A stretch of 64,000 nt of DNA, taken from assembly GCF_937951745.1 (NCBI RefSeq), contig NZ_CALFBQ010000019.1, positions 1-64,000 of the forward strand. Reading direction: 5' to 3'. The stretch comes from an uncultured Chloroflexus sp. (GTDB lineage: Bacteria > Chloroflexota > Chloroflexia > Chloroflexales > Chloroflexaceae). Both the position numbers and the translations under genes were made by a program. Positions 17,376-25,279 of the stretch are shown piece by piece. Every line of letters begins with the position of its first letter. The first letter of the stretch is position 1. The notes under the pieces were generated by a model. The model had not been told where the DNA came from, did no database searches, and saw only the letters and a program-made list of their open reading frames with translations.

Positions 17376-18137
17376 ATGGCAGAGTTAGAGATGCGGGTCG
17401 CAATTGCGAAAGTGCCCCGCGCTGGCGAGATCGAGAGCGGCGACACACTAGAGATGATTGAGCGTCCGGGAGGCGGGTTTTCGTTTGTGCTCGCCGATGG
17501 GCAGGGTAGCGGGCGAAGCGCCAAAACGTTGTCGCATCTGGTAGCTACGCGGGCAATTGCGCTGCTCAAAGATGGCGCTCGGGATGGAGCCGTTGCGCGC
17601 GCTGTCCACGATTACCTTTATACCTATCGGATGGGGCAGGCAGCAGCGACGCTCAATATCCTTTCGGTCGATTTTGCCGCGCACAAAATCTTGGTGACAC
17701 GCAATAATCCAGCACCGTTTTTCGCTGTTACGCCGCAGGGCTTGCGCAGCTTTAACGCGCCCTCGGCGCCGATCGGCTTACAGCCGCTGATTCGGCCCCA
17801 GATCAGCGAATTGCCGATTACGGCCTACACGTATGTCGTCATGTTTACCGATGGCCTGCTACGGGCGGGTGAACGATCCGGCGAGGATTTGGGGCTGCCG
17901 AATTACCTTGCCGCGTGGCCGGCACGCGAGGGGCGTGATCCGCAAACGCTAGTGGATAGCGTGATGCAACGGGCGCTCGAGCTTGATGATGGCCAACCCA
18001 GCGATGATATGAGCATCGTGGTGCTGGCGATCTTGCCGCGCAGCGATGCCCCCGGCTTGCGACGCCTAATGGTGAGTGCGCCGATCATTGCTACCGGCCA
18101 TTACGAACCGCCCGATGAGCCGGAGATTGAAGAATAA
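17376..18137 (+). CDS. PP2C/SpoIIE-type serine phosphatase
   Basis: A 253-residue single-domain protein of the PPM/SpoIIE kind: SFVLADGQGSGRSAKTLS near the N-terminus supplies the first metal-binding Asp, YVVMFTDGLL a second and DGQPSDDMSIVVL the last acidic cluster. Such enzymes dephosphorylate Ser/Thr on anti-sigma antagonists or kinase targets and need Mn/Mg. It has no sensor or membrane segment. I chose the ATG at 17376, just after GAGGGGAAG; an in-frame TTG at 17349 is less likely. The gene is followed after 15 bases by an LCP-family gene, which suggests a role in envelope control. No anti-sigma partner is adjacent. Confidence 0.8.
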   Translation: MAELEMRVAIAKVPRAGEIESGDTLEMIERPGGGFSFVLADGQGSGRSAKTLSHLVATRAIALLKDGARDGAVARAVHDYLYTYRMGQAAATLNILSVDFAAHKILVTRNNPAPFFAVTPQGLRSFNAPSAPIGLQPLIRPQISELPITAYTYVVMFTDGLLRAGERSGEDLGLPNYLAAWPAREGRDPQTLVDSVMQRALELDDGQPSDDMSIVVLAILPRSDAPGLRRLMVSAPIIATGHYEPPDEPEIEE

Positions 18138-18152
18138 CAGGGTACGGCGGCG

Positions 18153-19541
18153 ATGGATTGGCAGGATGATGAGCGACGACAGCCACGGGTGAGTGCGCGC
18201 GAACGGGTGGCCGCTCTGCGCGCGCAACGGCGACGGGGCTGGTGGCGCTTCCTCAGGTTTGGCGGTTTGGCGCTGGCAGTACTGGTGACGGTGTGGGGCT
18301 TGGGATGGCTTTGGAACGCCTTCGCCGCCAGTATGCGTCTGAGTGATCCGCGTCCGGTGACTGGTGGGGCGACGCCGGCGAATACCGTCTTTCGCCAGCC
18401 ATTTACTGTCTTGCTGCTTGGCATTGACCAGCGCGACGATGGCGCTGAAGGGGTGCGTAGCGACACCCTGATCTTGGCCTACGTTAATCCGAATGAACGC
18501 TGGGTCAGCCTGCTCTCGATCCCACGCGATACGGTGGCTGTGATCCGCGGGCTGGGCGAGCAGAAGATCAATGCGGCGTATAGCTACGGCTATCACCATG
18601 CCGCCGATCTGTACGGGCGCGGGGTTGACCCGGCGGCGGCTGGGGCGGCGCTCGCTACCGAGACGGTGGCCACTCTGCTCAATCTACCGATCGATTATGT
18701 CGCCCAGATTGATTTTGCCGGCTTCGAGCGGCTGATTGATGCGATCGGTGGCGTGGTCATCGATGTGCCTTACCCCTTGCTCGATAGTAGTTTCCCGACC
18801 GCTGATTATGGGTACGAACGGATTTTCATTCCTGCTGGCTTGCAAGTGCTCGACGGCGCGACAGCGTTGCGTTATGCCCGCTCGCGCCATGGATCGAGCG
18901 ATTTTGACCGCGCCCGCCGCCAGCAGGCCATTGTGCGCGCGGCGCTGGCGACAGTGCGCTCGCGCGGGATGCTCGATCAGGCCAGCGCTCTGTCAGCATT
19001 GCTAGCCGAAGCCCGGCGTAGCATCAAGACAACACTGCCGATTGACGATCCAGCGGCGTTACGCGAACTGATTGCACTGGCCCAGTCGCTCGAGGCCGAT
19101 CGGATTGCAACCTTCAGCATTAACCCGCGTGAGGTGGCAGTTGTGGCCGAAATCGGCTCAGACATCTACTGGAACCGGCGCGATTTGGCGGCGTTGGTCG
19201 AGCGGGTGCGGGCCGGGCCGCGGCTCGATCATGAACCAGCGACAGTGCAGGTGCTGAATGGGACGCCGGTGAATGGGCTGGCGGCGCGGGTTAGCCGGGC
19301 GCTGGATAATGCCGGCTTTCACACCTTGCCGCCTGCTAATACCGAGCGCCGCGAGACGACAGTCATTATCGATTATGCCGGCAAACCGACGGCGCTCGCC
19401 CGCTTGGCCGCTCATCTGGGGTTGCCGGCGACGCAGGTCTTTGCCAACCCGCCGGCTGATGCGCCGCCCCAACCGCTCGGAGCCGATATTGTCTTGCTGT
19501 TGGGGCGTGATTACAACCCGGCGTGGGCCTTGACCCCGTGA
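18153..19541 (+). CDS. LytR-CpsA-Psr (LCP) family cell-wall glycopolymer ligase
   Basis: A 462-residue membrane protein. A basic cytoplasmic start precedes one TM helix (about 31-52). The LCP domain follows (about 84-300) with LLLGIDQR, SDTLILAYVN, SIPRDT, KINAAYSYG and LRYARSRHGSSDFDRARRQQ, which holds the conserved Arg and Asp residues. A LytR_C-type domain (about 355-455; VQVLNGTPVNGLA) ends it. LCP proteins transfer undecaprenyl-linked glycopolymers to peptidoglycan. Its neighbours are a phosphatase and a LysM protein, fitting an envelope operon. A degenerate second copy of its last 70 bases lies just downstream. Confidence 0.9.
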   Translation: MDWQDDERRQPRVSARERVAALRAQRRRGWWRFLRFGGLALAVLVTVWGLGWLWNAFAASMRLSDPRPVTGGATPANTVFRQPFTVLLLGIDQRDDGAEGVRSDTLILAYVNPNERWVSLLSIPRDTVAVIRGLGEQKINAAYSYGYHHAADLYGRGVDPAAAGAALATETVATLLNLPIDYVAQIDFAGFERLIDAIGGVVIDVPYPLLDSSFPTADYGYERIFIPAGLQVLDGATALRYARSRHGSSDFDRARRQQAIVRAALATVRSRGMLDQASALSALLAEARRSIKTTLPIDDPAALRELIALAQSLEADRIATFSINPREVAVVAEIGSDIYWNRRDLAALVERVRAGPRLDHEPATVQVLNGTPVNGLAARVSRALDNAGFHTLPPANTERRETTVIIDYAGKPTALARLAAHLGLPATQVFANPPADAPPQPLGADIVLLLGRDYNPAWALTP

Positions 19542-19712
19542 TATGGGGAGCCGCACGTCCGTGCGGGTGCGCCCCAATCGCTGCGGGCCGATATGCGCGC
19601 TGACCATCTGGCGTGGGCCGTGACGCCGCGATCTGATGCTGGGCTTAGGCATGATAGGCGGGGACATTGATGATGGGGAAGCGCACGGCCGCGCGGCTCT
19701 ACGAGGATATAC
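19542..19712 (+). repeat. Degenerate duplicate of the LCP gene 3' end
   Basis: 19571-19632 resembles 19468-19540 in the gene end: both have GCCCCAA..CGCT, GCCGATAT, then GGCGTGGGCC.TGAC.CCG.GAT. The copy is shifted about 100 bases and is no longer open as the gene is. ATGGGGAGCCGCACG (about 19543-19557) and ATGGGGAAGCGCACG (about 19672-19686) form a second pair. CCGCAC/GTGCGG makes a small hairpin near 19551. Confidence 0.5.
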
Positions 19713-20315
19713 ATGGTGTTATCGGAAACAATGCTGTGGTTGTTATTGGCGCTGGCGCTGGTGGCGCCACCGATCGGCGCTATCATCCTACGGCTGCTGC
19801 AAAACCGCATCAGCAATGCTGGGATGGCGGCAGGGGCAGGCTTGTTGCTGCTCATCGCAGCAGTGGCATCGCTGACCATCGCCCGTTCTTCGTTGCCGCC
19901 ATTGCGGATCGGCGATCTGACTTTGCTACCGGCGTGGTCACCGCCGGTCATCGAAGCAATTGAAACTCAAGAAGCGCCTGATCTGCCAACCGTCACCCCG
20001 CCGCCAGCGGTGCCAACCTCAACCCCGCGGCCAACGCAGACCCCAACCCTGACGGCAACGCTGGAACCAACGCTAACTCCGGAACCGACACCAACGCCGG
20101 AGCCAACGCCAACACTGGAACCAACGCCGGAACCAACCCCGACACCGGAACCACCTGCCGCCGGGCCGCGCCGTTATACGGTGCAGGCTGGCGACACCCT
20201 CCGCGCTATTGCCGAACGATTTGGGGTTACAATTGAAGCGATCTTGCAGGCGAATAATCTGACCCCGGCGCAAGGCGACAACCTGCGCGTCGGGCAAGAA
20301 TTGGTGATTCCATGA
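19713..20315 (+). CDS. Membrane-anchored LysM domain protein
   Basis: A 200-residue protein with two N-terminal hydrophobic helices (about 5-28 and 37-58), a Pro/Thr/Glu-rich spacer (about 92-150, many PTPEPT-like units) and one LysM domain at the C-terminus (154-199; [19 protein letters not shown]). LysM binds peptidoglycan GlcNAc. The spacer would let the domain reach the wall from the membrane. GAGGATATAC precedes the ATG. The stop overlaps the next start as ATGA, so it is co-transcribed and coupled with the esterase gene. Confidence 0.85.
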   Translation: MVLSETMLWLLLALALVAPPIGAIILRLLQNRISNAGMAAGAGLLLLIAAVASLTIARSSLPPLRIGDLTLLPAWSPPVIEAIETQEAPDLPTVTPPPAVPTSTPRPTQTPTLTATLEPTLTPEPTPTPEPTPTLEPTPEPTPTPEPPAAGPRRYTVQAGDTLRAIAERFGVTIEAILQANNLTPAQGDNLRVGQELVIP

Positions 20316-20977
20316 CTACGATTCGCACCGTTGAACGGCGCCCGCTAGTCGAGACCGGGCCGGCGCCATTGTTGCTGATGTTGCACGGATTTGGTAGCCA
20401 CGAACGCGATCTATTTGAGCTGGCCGATTTGATCGACGACCGGATGCATATTGTCAGCGCGCGTGCGCCGATTGCACTGCCGTGGGGCGGGTTTGCATGG
20501 TACGAACTGAGCGGCGCTCCCGGTCGCTTGATTCCCGATCCGGTGGGGAGGGCGCGAGCGGTTGAACTGTTGATTAAGTTCGTCAGCGAATTGCCGGGCC
20601 GGATCGGCACCGATCCGCAGCGCACCTATCTGTTTGGCTTCAGCCAAGGCGCGATCCTTAGTCTAGCGTTGGCGTGGCGCATTCCCGAAAAGCTAGCCGG
20701 CGTGATAGCAGCTAACGGTTATCTCGATCCGGCCTTGGCAACCGATCCGCCAGCGGCAGGGTTGGCCCGGCTGCCGATCTTGCAACTGCACGGCAGCTAC
20801 GATGATGTTATCCCAGTCGAACAGGCCCGCGCCACCCGCGATCTGTTGGCTCAACACGCACCGCGCCACCATTACCACGAAGACCCGGTCGGGCATAGCC
20901 TGCACCCGCACGGGTTGAACCTGATGCAGCGCTGGCTAGCCGAGCAGCTCGATGGCCCGCCGCCGCACGAGGGGTAA
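20312..20977 (+). CDS. Phospholipase/carboxylesterase family alpha/beta hydrolase
   Basis: A 221-residue alpha/beta hydrolase of the carboxylesterase (YpfH/YtpA-like) type. The oxyanion region [12 protein letters not shown], nucleophile elbow GFSQG, and DD in [13 protein letters not shown] with His in [11 protein letters not shown] form the catalytic triad. There is no signal peptide, so it is cytoplasmic. These small esterases act on short acyl or choline esters, and the natural substrate is rarely known. It overlaps the LysM gene by four bases and ends the phosphatase-LCP-LysM run. Confidence 0.85.
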   Translation: MTTIRTVERRPLVETGPAPLLLMLHGFGSHERDLFELADLIDDRMHIVSARAPIALPWGGFAWYELSGAPGRLIPDPVGRARAVELLIKFVSELPGRIGTDPQRTYLFGFSQGAILSLALAWRIPEKLAGVIAANGYLDPALATDPPAAGLARLPILQLHGSYDDVIPVEQARATRDLLAQHAPRHHYHEDPVGHSLHPHGLNLMQRWLAEQLDGPPPHEG

Positions 20978-20995
20978 GACAAGGGTGCGAAGGGT

Positions 20996-21108
20996 ATAAC
21001 GCAAAGGCGCGAAGAGTAGGGATGCATCCCTGCTATGGAGTACGAAGCTTGGAAGTTGGGAGTGTAAGGTTGGCTGTGTACCTTAGCGTCTTTGCGCCTT
21101 TGCGTTAT
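20996..21108. repeat. Inverted-repeat element with CGCAAAGGCGC arms
   Basis: ATAACGCAAAGGCGC (20996-21010) and its exact complement GCGCCTTTGCGTTAT (21094-21108) flank 83 bases. Inside lies the perfect palindrome AGGGATGCATCCCT (21018-21031). A matching layout occurs at 63186-63304 and a looser one at 45920-46045. No gene lies between 20978 and 21150. Confidence 0.65.
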
Positions 21109-21150
21109 GATATCTTTAGCGTCTTATTGTTCATTTAGACAAGGTGCGCG

Positions 21151-21843
21151 ATGCCGGTTGATCTTTCGCACTGCGCCAGTTGCGGACAACCGTTAACGAA
21201 TGGCTATTATGTCTTGATTGACCGACCTGACCGGTTTTGCCCGCAGTGCATTGCGACCCGGCCCCGTTGCGACACCTGCGGCGCGCCGCTCGGTAATCGC
21301 TTTTGGAATTTGCACGATGGCCGGCGGCAGTGCGACACTTGCTATACGGTTGCGATCTACGATCCGGCGCAGGCGCAGCAACTCTTTCAGCAGACGGCCA
21401 GTATGCTGACCGAAGGGCTAGGCTTACGCCTGAATGTCGGGGTAGCTTTTCGGTTAGTCGATGCCCCCACTATGACTCGGCTGCGCGGCCCGGTGCAGCC
21501 CGGTTTACATACGCTTGGTCTCTATCAGCGCCAGAACCATATTCGCGTCATTTATCTGCTCTATGGGCTGCCAAGGCTGGTATTTCGTATTACCGCTGCT
21601 CACGAATATGCTCATGCGTGGCAAACCGAACATTGTCCGCTCTTACGCAACGAGTTTTTGCGCGAAGGGCATGCCGAATGGGTGGCGTATCGGCATCTGT
21701 TGCAGCTCGGTAGTCAAAAAGCAGCCGCCCGCATGCTCGATGAAAACCATCCGTATCATCAACCGCTGCGCCATCTGTTGGCCCTTGAGGCACAATTAGG
21801 CGTGGCAGGGGTGAATGCGTATTTGACGCGGGTGGATGGGTGA
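21151..21843 (+). CDS. LIM/zinc-ribbon plus DA1-like zinc metallopeptidase
   Basis: A 230-residue soluble protein. The N-terminal 65 residues carry four CxxC pairs (Cys 8/11, 30/33, 40/43, 61/64), a LIM-like double zinc finger. The C-terminal half has HEYAHAW (151-157), an HExxH zinc-peptidase motif, with a downstream Glu in REGHAEW (171-177). A treble-clef/LIM unit in front of HExxHAW is the layout of the DA1 peptidases of plant growth control and their bacterial relatives. That assignment is from motif memory. AAGGTGCGCG before the ATG supports the start. Its target is unknown. Confidence 0.65.
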   Translation: MPVDLSHCASCGQPLTNGYYVLIDRPDRFCPQCIATRPRCDTCGAPLGNRFWNLHDGRRQCDTCYTVAIYDPAQAQQLFQQTASMLTEGLGLRLNVGVAFRLVDAPTMTRLRGPVQPGLHTLGLYQRQNHIRVIYLLYGLPRLVFRITAAHEYAHAWQTEHCPLLRNEFLREGHAEWVAYRHLLQLGSQKAAARMLDENHPYHQPLRHLLALEAQLGVAGVNAYLTRVDG

Positions 21844-22105
21844 TAGATGCGCGGCGAGAAGATGTCCTATCATCGCTATCCGGCCAACGCGGTGAAGGAT
21901 GATTGACAAACAATGAAAGGAAAGCGCATATTTAGCACTCTGTGATCGAACTGAAAAAAATATGGAGACTAAAGGTTGTCCAAATAACAAAAGAGACGAT
22001 TTTGAAATAAACAGACAAAATGCAGCTCAACATGTTGCTCTAAATATTGCGTGATTTCTACTCGTACATTCCGTTGTTTCTCATATACTCTTCATATTTT
22101 TACTT
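21844..22105. other. AT-rich intergenic promoter region
   Basis: There is a sharp rise in A/T after 21930. TATACT at 22084-22089 would place a start of transcription about ten bases before the ATG at 22106, with no Shine-Dalgarno sequence, so the message may be near-leaderless. No gene is supported. Confidence 0.35.
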
Positions 22106-23224
22106 ATGCACATCTGGTGGCTTGATCCCTTTCACGGCGGTTCACATGCGGCGGTCGCTAGCGGTTACGCCGCGCACAGCGCGCACCACGTGACACTGAT
22201 TACGCTCAGCCAAGCCGGCGGTTGGCGTTGGCGCATGCGGGGTGGAGCGGTGACGCTCGCCCGGCAGGTGGCCGAGCGCCGCGATGCGCCTGATCTGATC
22301 GTGACCACCGATATGCTCGATGTAGCTACTTTTCGGGCCTTGACCCAGCGCCAGGTGGGGCATGTGCCGGTAGTAGTCTATTTTCACGAAAATCAATTGA
22401 CCTACCCACTACCGCCGGGCCGCAAGCGCGACTACACGTTCGGGTGGATCAACTTCACCAGCGCACTGGTCGCCGATGCCGTGATCTTCAATTCTGAGTT
22501 TCACCGCCGCGACTTTTTGACGGCGCTGCCGGCTATGTTGCGGCGCTATCACGATTATCACGAATTGCAGACGGTTGATCAGATTGCAGCCAAAGCGCAG
22601 GTGTTACCACCCGGCCTTGATCTGCCGTCGCTGCTGCCGCGCCCGCCGCGCGATCCCGCCACGCCACCAGTGATCCTGTGGAATGCGCGCTGGGAATACG
22701 ATAAGCAGCCGCAGGTGGTGATGGCGGCGCTGGAATATCTGGCGGCGCAAGGGATCACCTTCCGCCTGATTGTGACCGGTGAGCATATTGACCCCACGAT
22801 GCCTGATTTGGTGGCCGCGCGCGAACGGTGGCAGGCGCAGACGATCCATTGGGGCTATGCCGCCAACCGCGCGGCCTATCTCCAATTGTTGCTACAGGCT
22901 GACATTGTAGTCTCGGCGGCGATCCAAGAGTATTTCGGAGTAGCAATCGTCGAGGCAATTGCCTGCGGCTGCATCCCACTTTTGCCGGCGCGGCTCAACT
23001 ATCCCGATTTGATCCCGCCAGCATGGCAGAACGACTGCTTATACGCTACCGATGACGACTTGCCGGCGGCGCTCGCTCGGCTCATCACTAAGCTGCCGGA
23101 GTTACGACAACGCGATTGGCCGGCGCTAGCCGCGCCGTACCGCTGGGAAACGCTGGCGTCGCGCTATGATGCGGTGTTGAATGAGATCTGGGCTAAACAA
23201 TCTTTTGGCAAGGGGTCGCGTTGA
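22106..23224 (+). CDS. Probable tRNA-queuosine mannosyltransferase-like glycosyltransferase
   Basis: A 372-residue GT-B glycosyltransferase. FHENQLTYP (93-101) near the end of the N-terminal domain, FNSEFHRRDFL, NARWEYDKQP and the nucleotide-sugar region QEYFGVAIVEAIACGCIPLLP match the DUF3524 / GTDC1 group. Its animal member QTMAN mannosylates queuosine in tRNA-Asp. By analogy it may transfer mannose from GDP-mannose to queuosine in the wobble position. No other queuosine gene is in the window. The start lacks a ribosome site and has an AT-rich promoter directly upstream. The fold is sure, the substrate is inferred. Confidence 0.72.
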   Translation: MHIWWLDPFHGGSHAAVASGYAAHSAHHVTLITLSQAGGWRWRMRGGAVTLARQVAERRDAPDLIVTTDMLDVATFRALTQRQVGHVPVVVYFHENQLTYPLPPGRKRDYTFGWINFTSALVADAVIFNSEFHRRDFLTALPAMLRRYHDYHELQTVDQIAAKAQVLPPGLDLPSLLPRPPRDPATPPVILWNARWEYDKQPQVVMAALEYLAAQGITFRLIVTGEHIDPTMPDLVAARERWQAQTIHWGYAANRAAYLQLLLQADIVVSAAIQEYFGVAIVEAIACGCIPLLPARLNYPDLIPPAWQNDCLYATDDDLPAALARLITKLPELRQRDWPALAAPYRWETLASRYDAVLNEIWAKQSFGKGSR

Positions 23225-23325
23225 TGCGCGTTGGTGGAGGAGATTGCGGCGGCTTCCTGCTCCTAAACCCTAGCGGGGAAGTTGGGAGAGAGCCAGATGT
23301 GTACCAATTAGAAAGAGGTAACTTC

Positions 23326-23829
23326 ATGCGACATGAAGATCAGGTGGCGCTGCGCAAGCTTATCGACGAAAGCCATACCGCCGCGCTTGGCACTGTTACC
23401 GGAGACGGTGCGCCGTTTGTTTCGTATGTACTGTACGCCGTCGAGCGGCGCGACGGACATGCGCCAACCCTCTTGCTGCTGCTGAGCCGGTTGGCAGCGC
23501 ATACGGGCCATCTGCTGGCCGAACCGCGCCTCTCGTTGCTGATCACCGCTGCGCCGGGCAGCGTCGCCGATCCGCAGGCGCTGGCGCGGGTAACGCTGCA
23601 AGGCACGGCGCAGCCGGTTGGGCGCGAGGCGCCTGATTATGCGGCAGCGCAAGCATGTTATCTAGACCAACTGCCCGGCCAGCAGCATCTCTTCGCCTTA
23701 CCCGATTTCACCCTGTTTCGGGTTGAGCTGCGCGAAGCGCGGTATGTCGGTGGTTTTGGCCGCGCCTTTACCCTCGACGCGGCTAAGCTGGCGGCAGCGT
23801 TGACGGTAAGTGTAGCGAACCCGGCGTAA
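23326..23829 (+). CDS. Pyridoxamine 5'-phosphate oxidase-like FMN-binding split-barrel protein (HugZ-like)
   Basis: A 167-residue protein of the FMN-binding split-barrel family: ALGTVTGDGAPFVSYVLYA, a leucine-rich strand LLLLLSRLAAHTGHLLAEPRL and the C-terminal RYVGGFGRAFTL that is typical of HugZ-type heme-utilisation oxidases. The heme or flavin ligands cannot be fixed. I chose the ATG at 23326, after GAAAGAGGTAACTTC. An in-frame start at 23221 overlaps the glycosyltransferase gene and adds 35 residues with no family likeness. A role in heme or flavin redox chemistry is likely but unproven. Confidence 0.75.
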   Translation: MRHEDQVALRKLIDESHTAALGTVTGDGAPFVSYVLYAVERRDGHAPTLLLLLSRLAAHTGHLLAEPRLSLLITAAPGSVADPQALARVTLQGTAQPVGREAPDYAAAQACYLDQLPGQQHLFALPDFTLFRVELREARYVGGFGRAFTLDAAKLAAALTVSVANPA

Positions 23830-23998
23830 AGGGCGATCATCAGTGCGTATCCGTGGTATCATGGAAAAAGTAGGCAGAGATCAAGGCATCGGGCCGCAAC
23901 CCCATCTTGCCATAGTGTCAGCGACGACGCGAACTGCTGGGACAAGCTGACCTCGGCTACGATGCTCTTCAATATCATTGAAAGACATAGGTGCAGTT

Positions 23999-24691
23999 GT
24001 GCCAGACCAAGAACGCCGTTCGACCACCTTGCTCTTAATCCGCCATGGCATGAATGACTGGGTGCATGGTCGGTTAGCCGGTTGGTTGCCGGGGGTGCAT
24101 CTGAGCGAAGAGGGCCGGCGGCAAGCGGCGGCGCTGAGCGAACGGCTGGGCGATTTGCCCATCACAGCTCTGTATACCAGCCCGCTCGACCGTTGTATCG
24201 AGACGGCGCGTGCGATTGCCGAACCGCGCGGGTTACCGTTGCGGATTGTCGAGCAGATCGGTGAGGTACGGTACGGCGAGTGGGAAGGGGCCGAATTGAA
24301 AGAGCTGTACAAGCACGAGCTGTGGCCCGGAGTACAGCACTATCCGAGTGGGACGCGCTTTCCTAAAGGTGAGACGCTCGGTGAAGCACAGATGCGGATG
24401 GTGAGTGCGCTTGATCAATTGCGTGCTCGTCATCAGGGTGAGCTGATTGCCGTTGTGTCGCACGCCGATCTGATCCGGTTGGCGCTGGCGTATTATATTG
24501 GTATGCACATCGATTTATTTCAGCGGCTGGTCATCAATCCGTGCTCGTTGAGCGCCGTCGCCTTCGAGCCGATGGGGCCTCGCCTGCTGGCCTACAATGA
24601 GACCGGGTCGCTTGAACATCTTCGCCCTAAATCACCCACACCGCCGGCCGAACCGGCGGCAACGTCCCCGTCGTCAACGGAGGCAGTGTAG
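23999..24691 (+). CDS. Histidine phosphatase-family probable phosphomutase, MSMEG_4193-like
   Basis: About 230 residues of the phosphoglycerate mutase superfamily: LLLIRHGMNDW holds the phospho-His, LYTSPLDRCIETA the second Arg, and VVSHADLIRLAL the second His. The C-terminal tail is Pro/Ala/Ser-rich. It heads a run with a DUF3090 gene and a PI-kinase-like gene, the same trio known from Actinobacteria, where the mutase role was proposed from context. The start is uncertain: a GTG at 23999 follows ATAGGTG, while a TTG at 23978 is in frame without a ribosome site. Four bases separate the stop from the next ATG. Confidence 0.82.
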   Translation: MPDQERRSTTLLLIRHGMNDWVHGRLAGWLPGVHLSEEGRRQAAALSERLGDLPITALYTSPLDRCIETARAIAEPRGLPLRIVEQIGEVRYGEWEGAELKELYKHELWPGVQHYPSGTRFPKGETLGEAQMRMVSALDQLRARHQGELIAVVSHADLIRLALAYYIGMHIDLFQRLVINPCSLSAVAFEPMGPRLLAYNETGSLEHLRPKSPTPPAEPAATSPSSTEAV

Positions 24692-24695
24692 GATT

Positions 24696-25223
24696 ATGGC
24701 AGAGTTTACGTTTGACTTGGAATCGGTGCATCGCATCACCGCTGGTGCGGTCGGGCCGCGTGGCCGGCGCGTCTTCTACTTGCAGGCCCGGCGTGGCAGT
24801 CGGTTAGTCACTTTGTTGGCCGAGAAAGAGCAGATCCGCGAGTTGGCCAACGCGATCAACCGCTTGCTCGAAACAATCGGCGAACGGAATCCCCGCTTAG
24901 CAACCTCTGACGATCTGATCGTGGCCGATATGAGCCTCGAAGAGCCACTTGAGCCGGAATTCCGCATTTATCAATTGGGCTTGGGCTACGATAGCGAGCG
25001 CGATCGGGTGGTGTTGCTGGCGCAAGGTATGCCAGAAGGCAACGACGAAGAACCGCTCTCGGCCCGTTTTTACGCCACCCGCGAGCAGATGAAGGCGTTG
25101 AGCATTCACGCTGAGCGGGTCGTCGCCGCTGGACGCCCGATCTGCGGTAATTGCGGTCGCCCGATCGATCCGAGCGGTCATTTCTGCCCGCACCGCAACG
25201 GCCATGGGCCGGTGTATAGCTGA
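24696..25223 (+). CDS. DUF3090 (TIGR03847-like) conserved protein of unknown function
   Basis: A 175-residue soluble protein: FTFDLESVHRITAGAVGPRG, FYLQARRGSRLVTLLAEKEQ, EFRIYQLGLGYD, ARFYATREQMKALSIHAERV and, near the C-terminus, CGNCGRPIDPSGHFCPHRNGH, which could bind zinc through Cys/His. This order matches the DUF3090 family as I remember it, always seen with the flanking phosphomutase and kinase-like genes. Its function is unknown. ACGGAGG lies inside the end of the preceding gene, just before the ATG at 24696. I judge longer upstream starts to be false. Confidence 0.8.
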   Translation: MAEFTFDLESVHRITAGAVGPRGRRVFYLQARRGSRLVTLLAEKEQIRELANAINRLLETIGERNPRLATSDDLIVADMSLEEPLEPEFRIYQLGLGYDSERDRVVLLAQGMPEGNDEEPLSARFYATREQMKALSIHAERVVAAGRPICGNCGRPIDPSGHFCPHRNGHGPVYS

Positions 25224-25279
25224 GCCGCTGTTGCGTCTTGGCGTTGAGCGGCCAATCCATCAGACGGCAAGGGGACGGT

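Noticed and set aside
20020-20160. Short tandem units that could suggest a CRISPR array
   Set aside because: They are in-frame codons of a Pro/Thr/Glu spacer in the LysM protein with no unique spacers.
21928-21945. TTAGCACTC, half of a CIRCE heat-shock operator
   Set aside because: The second half GAGTGCTAA is missing at the required spacing.
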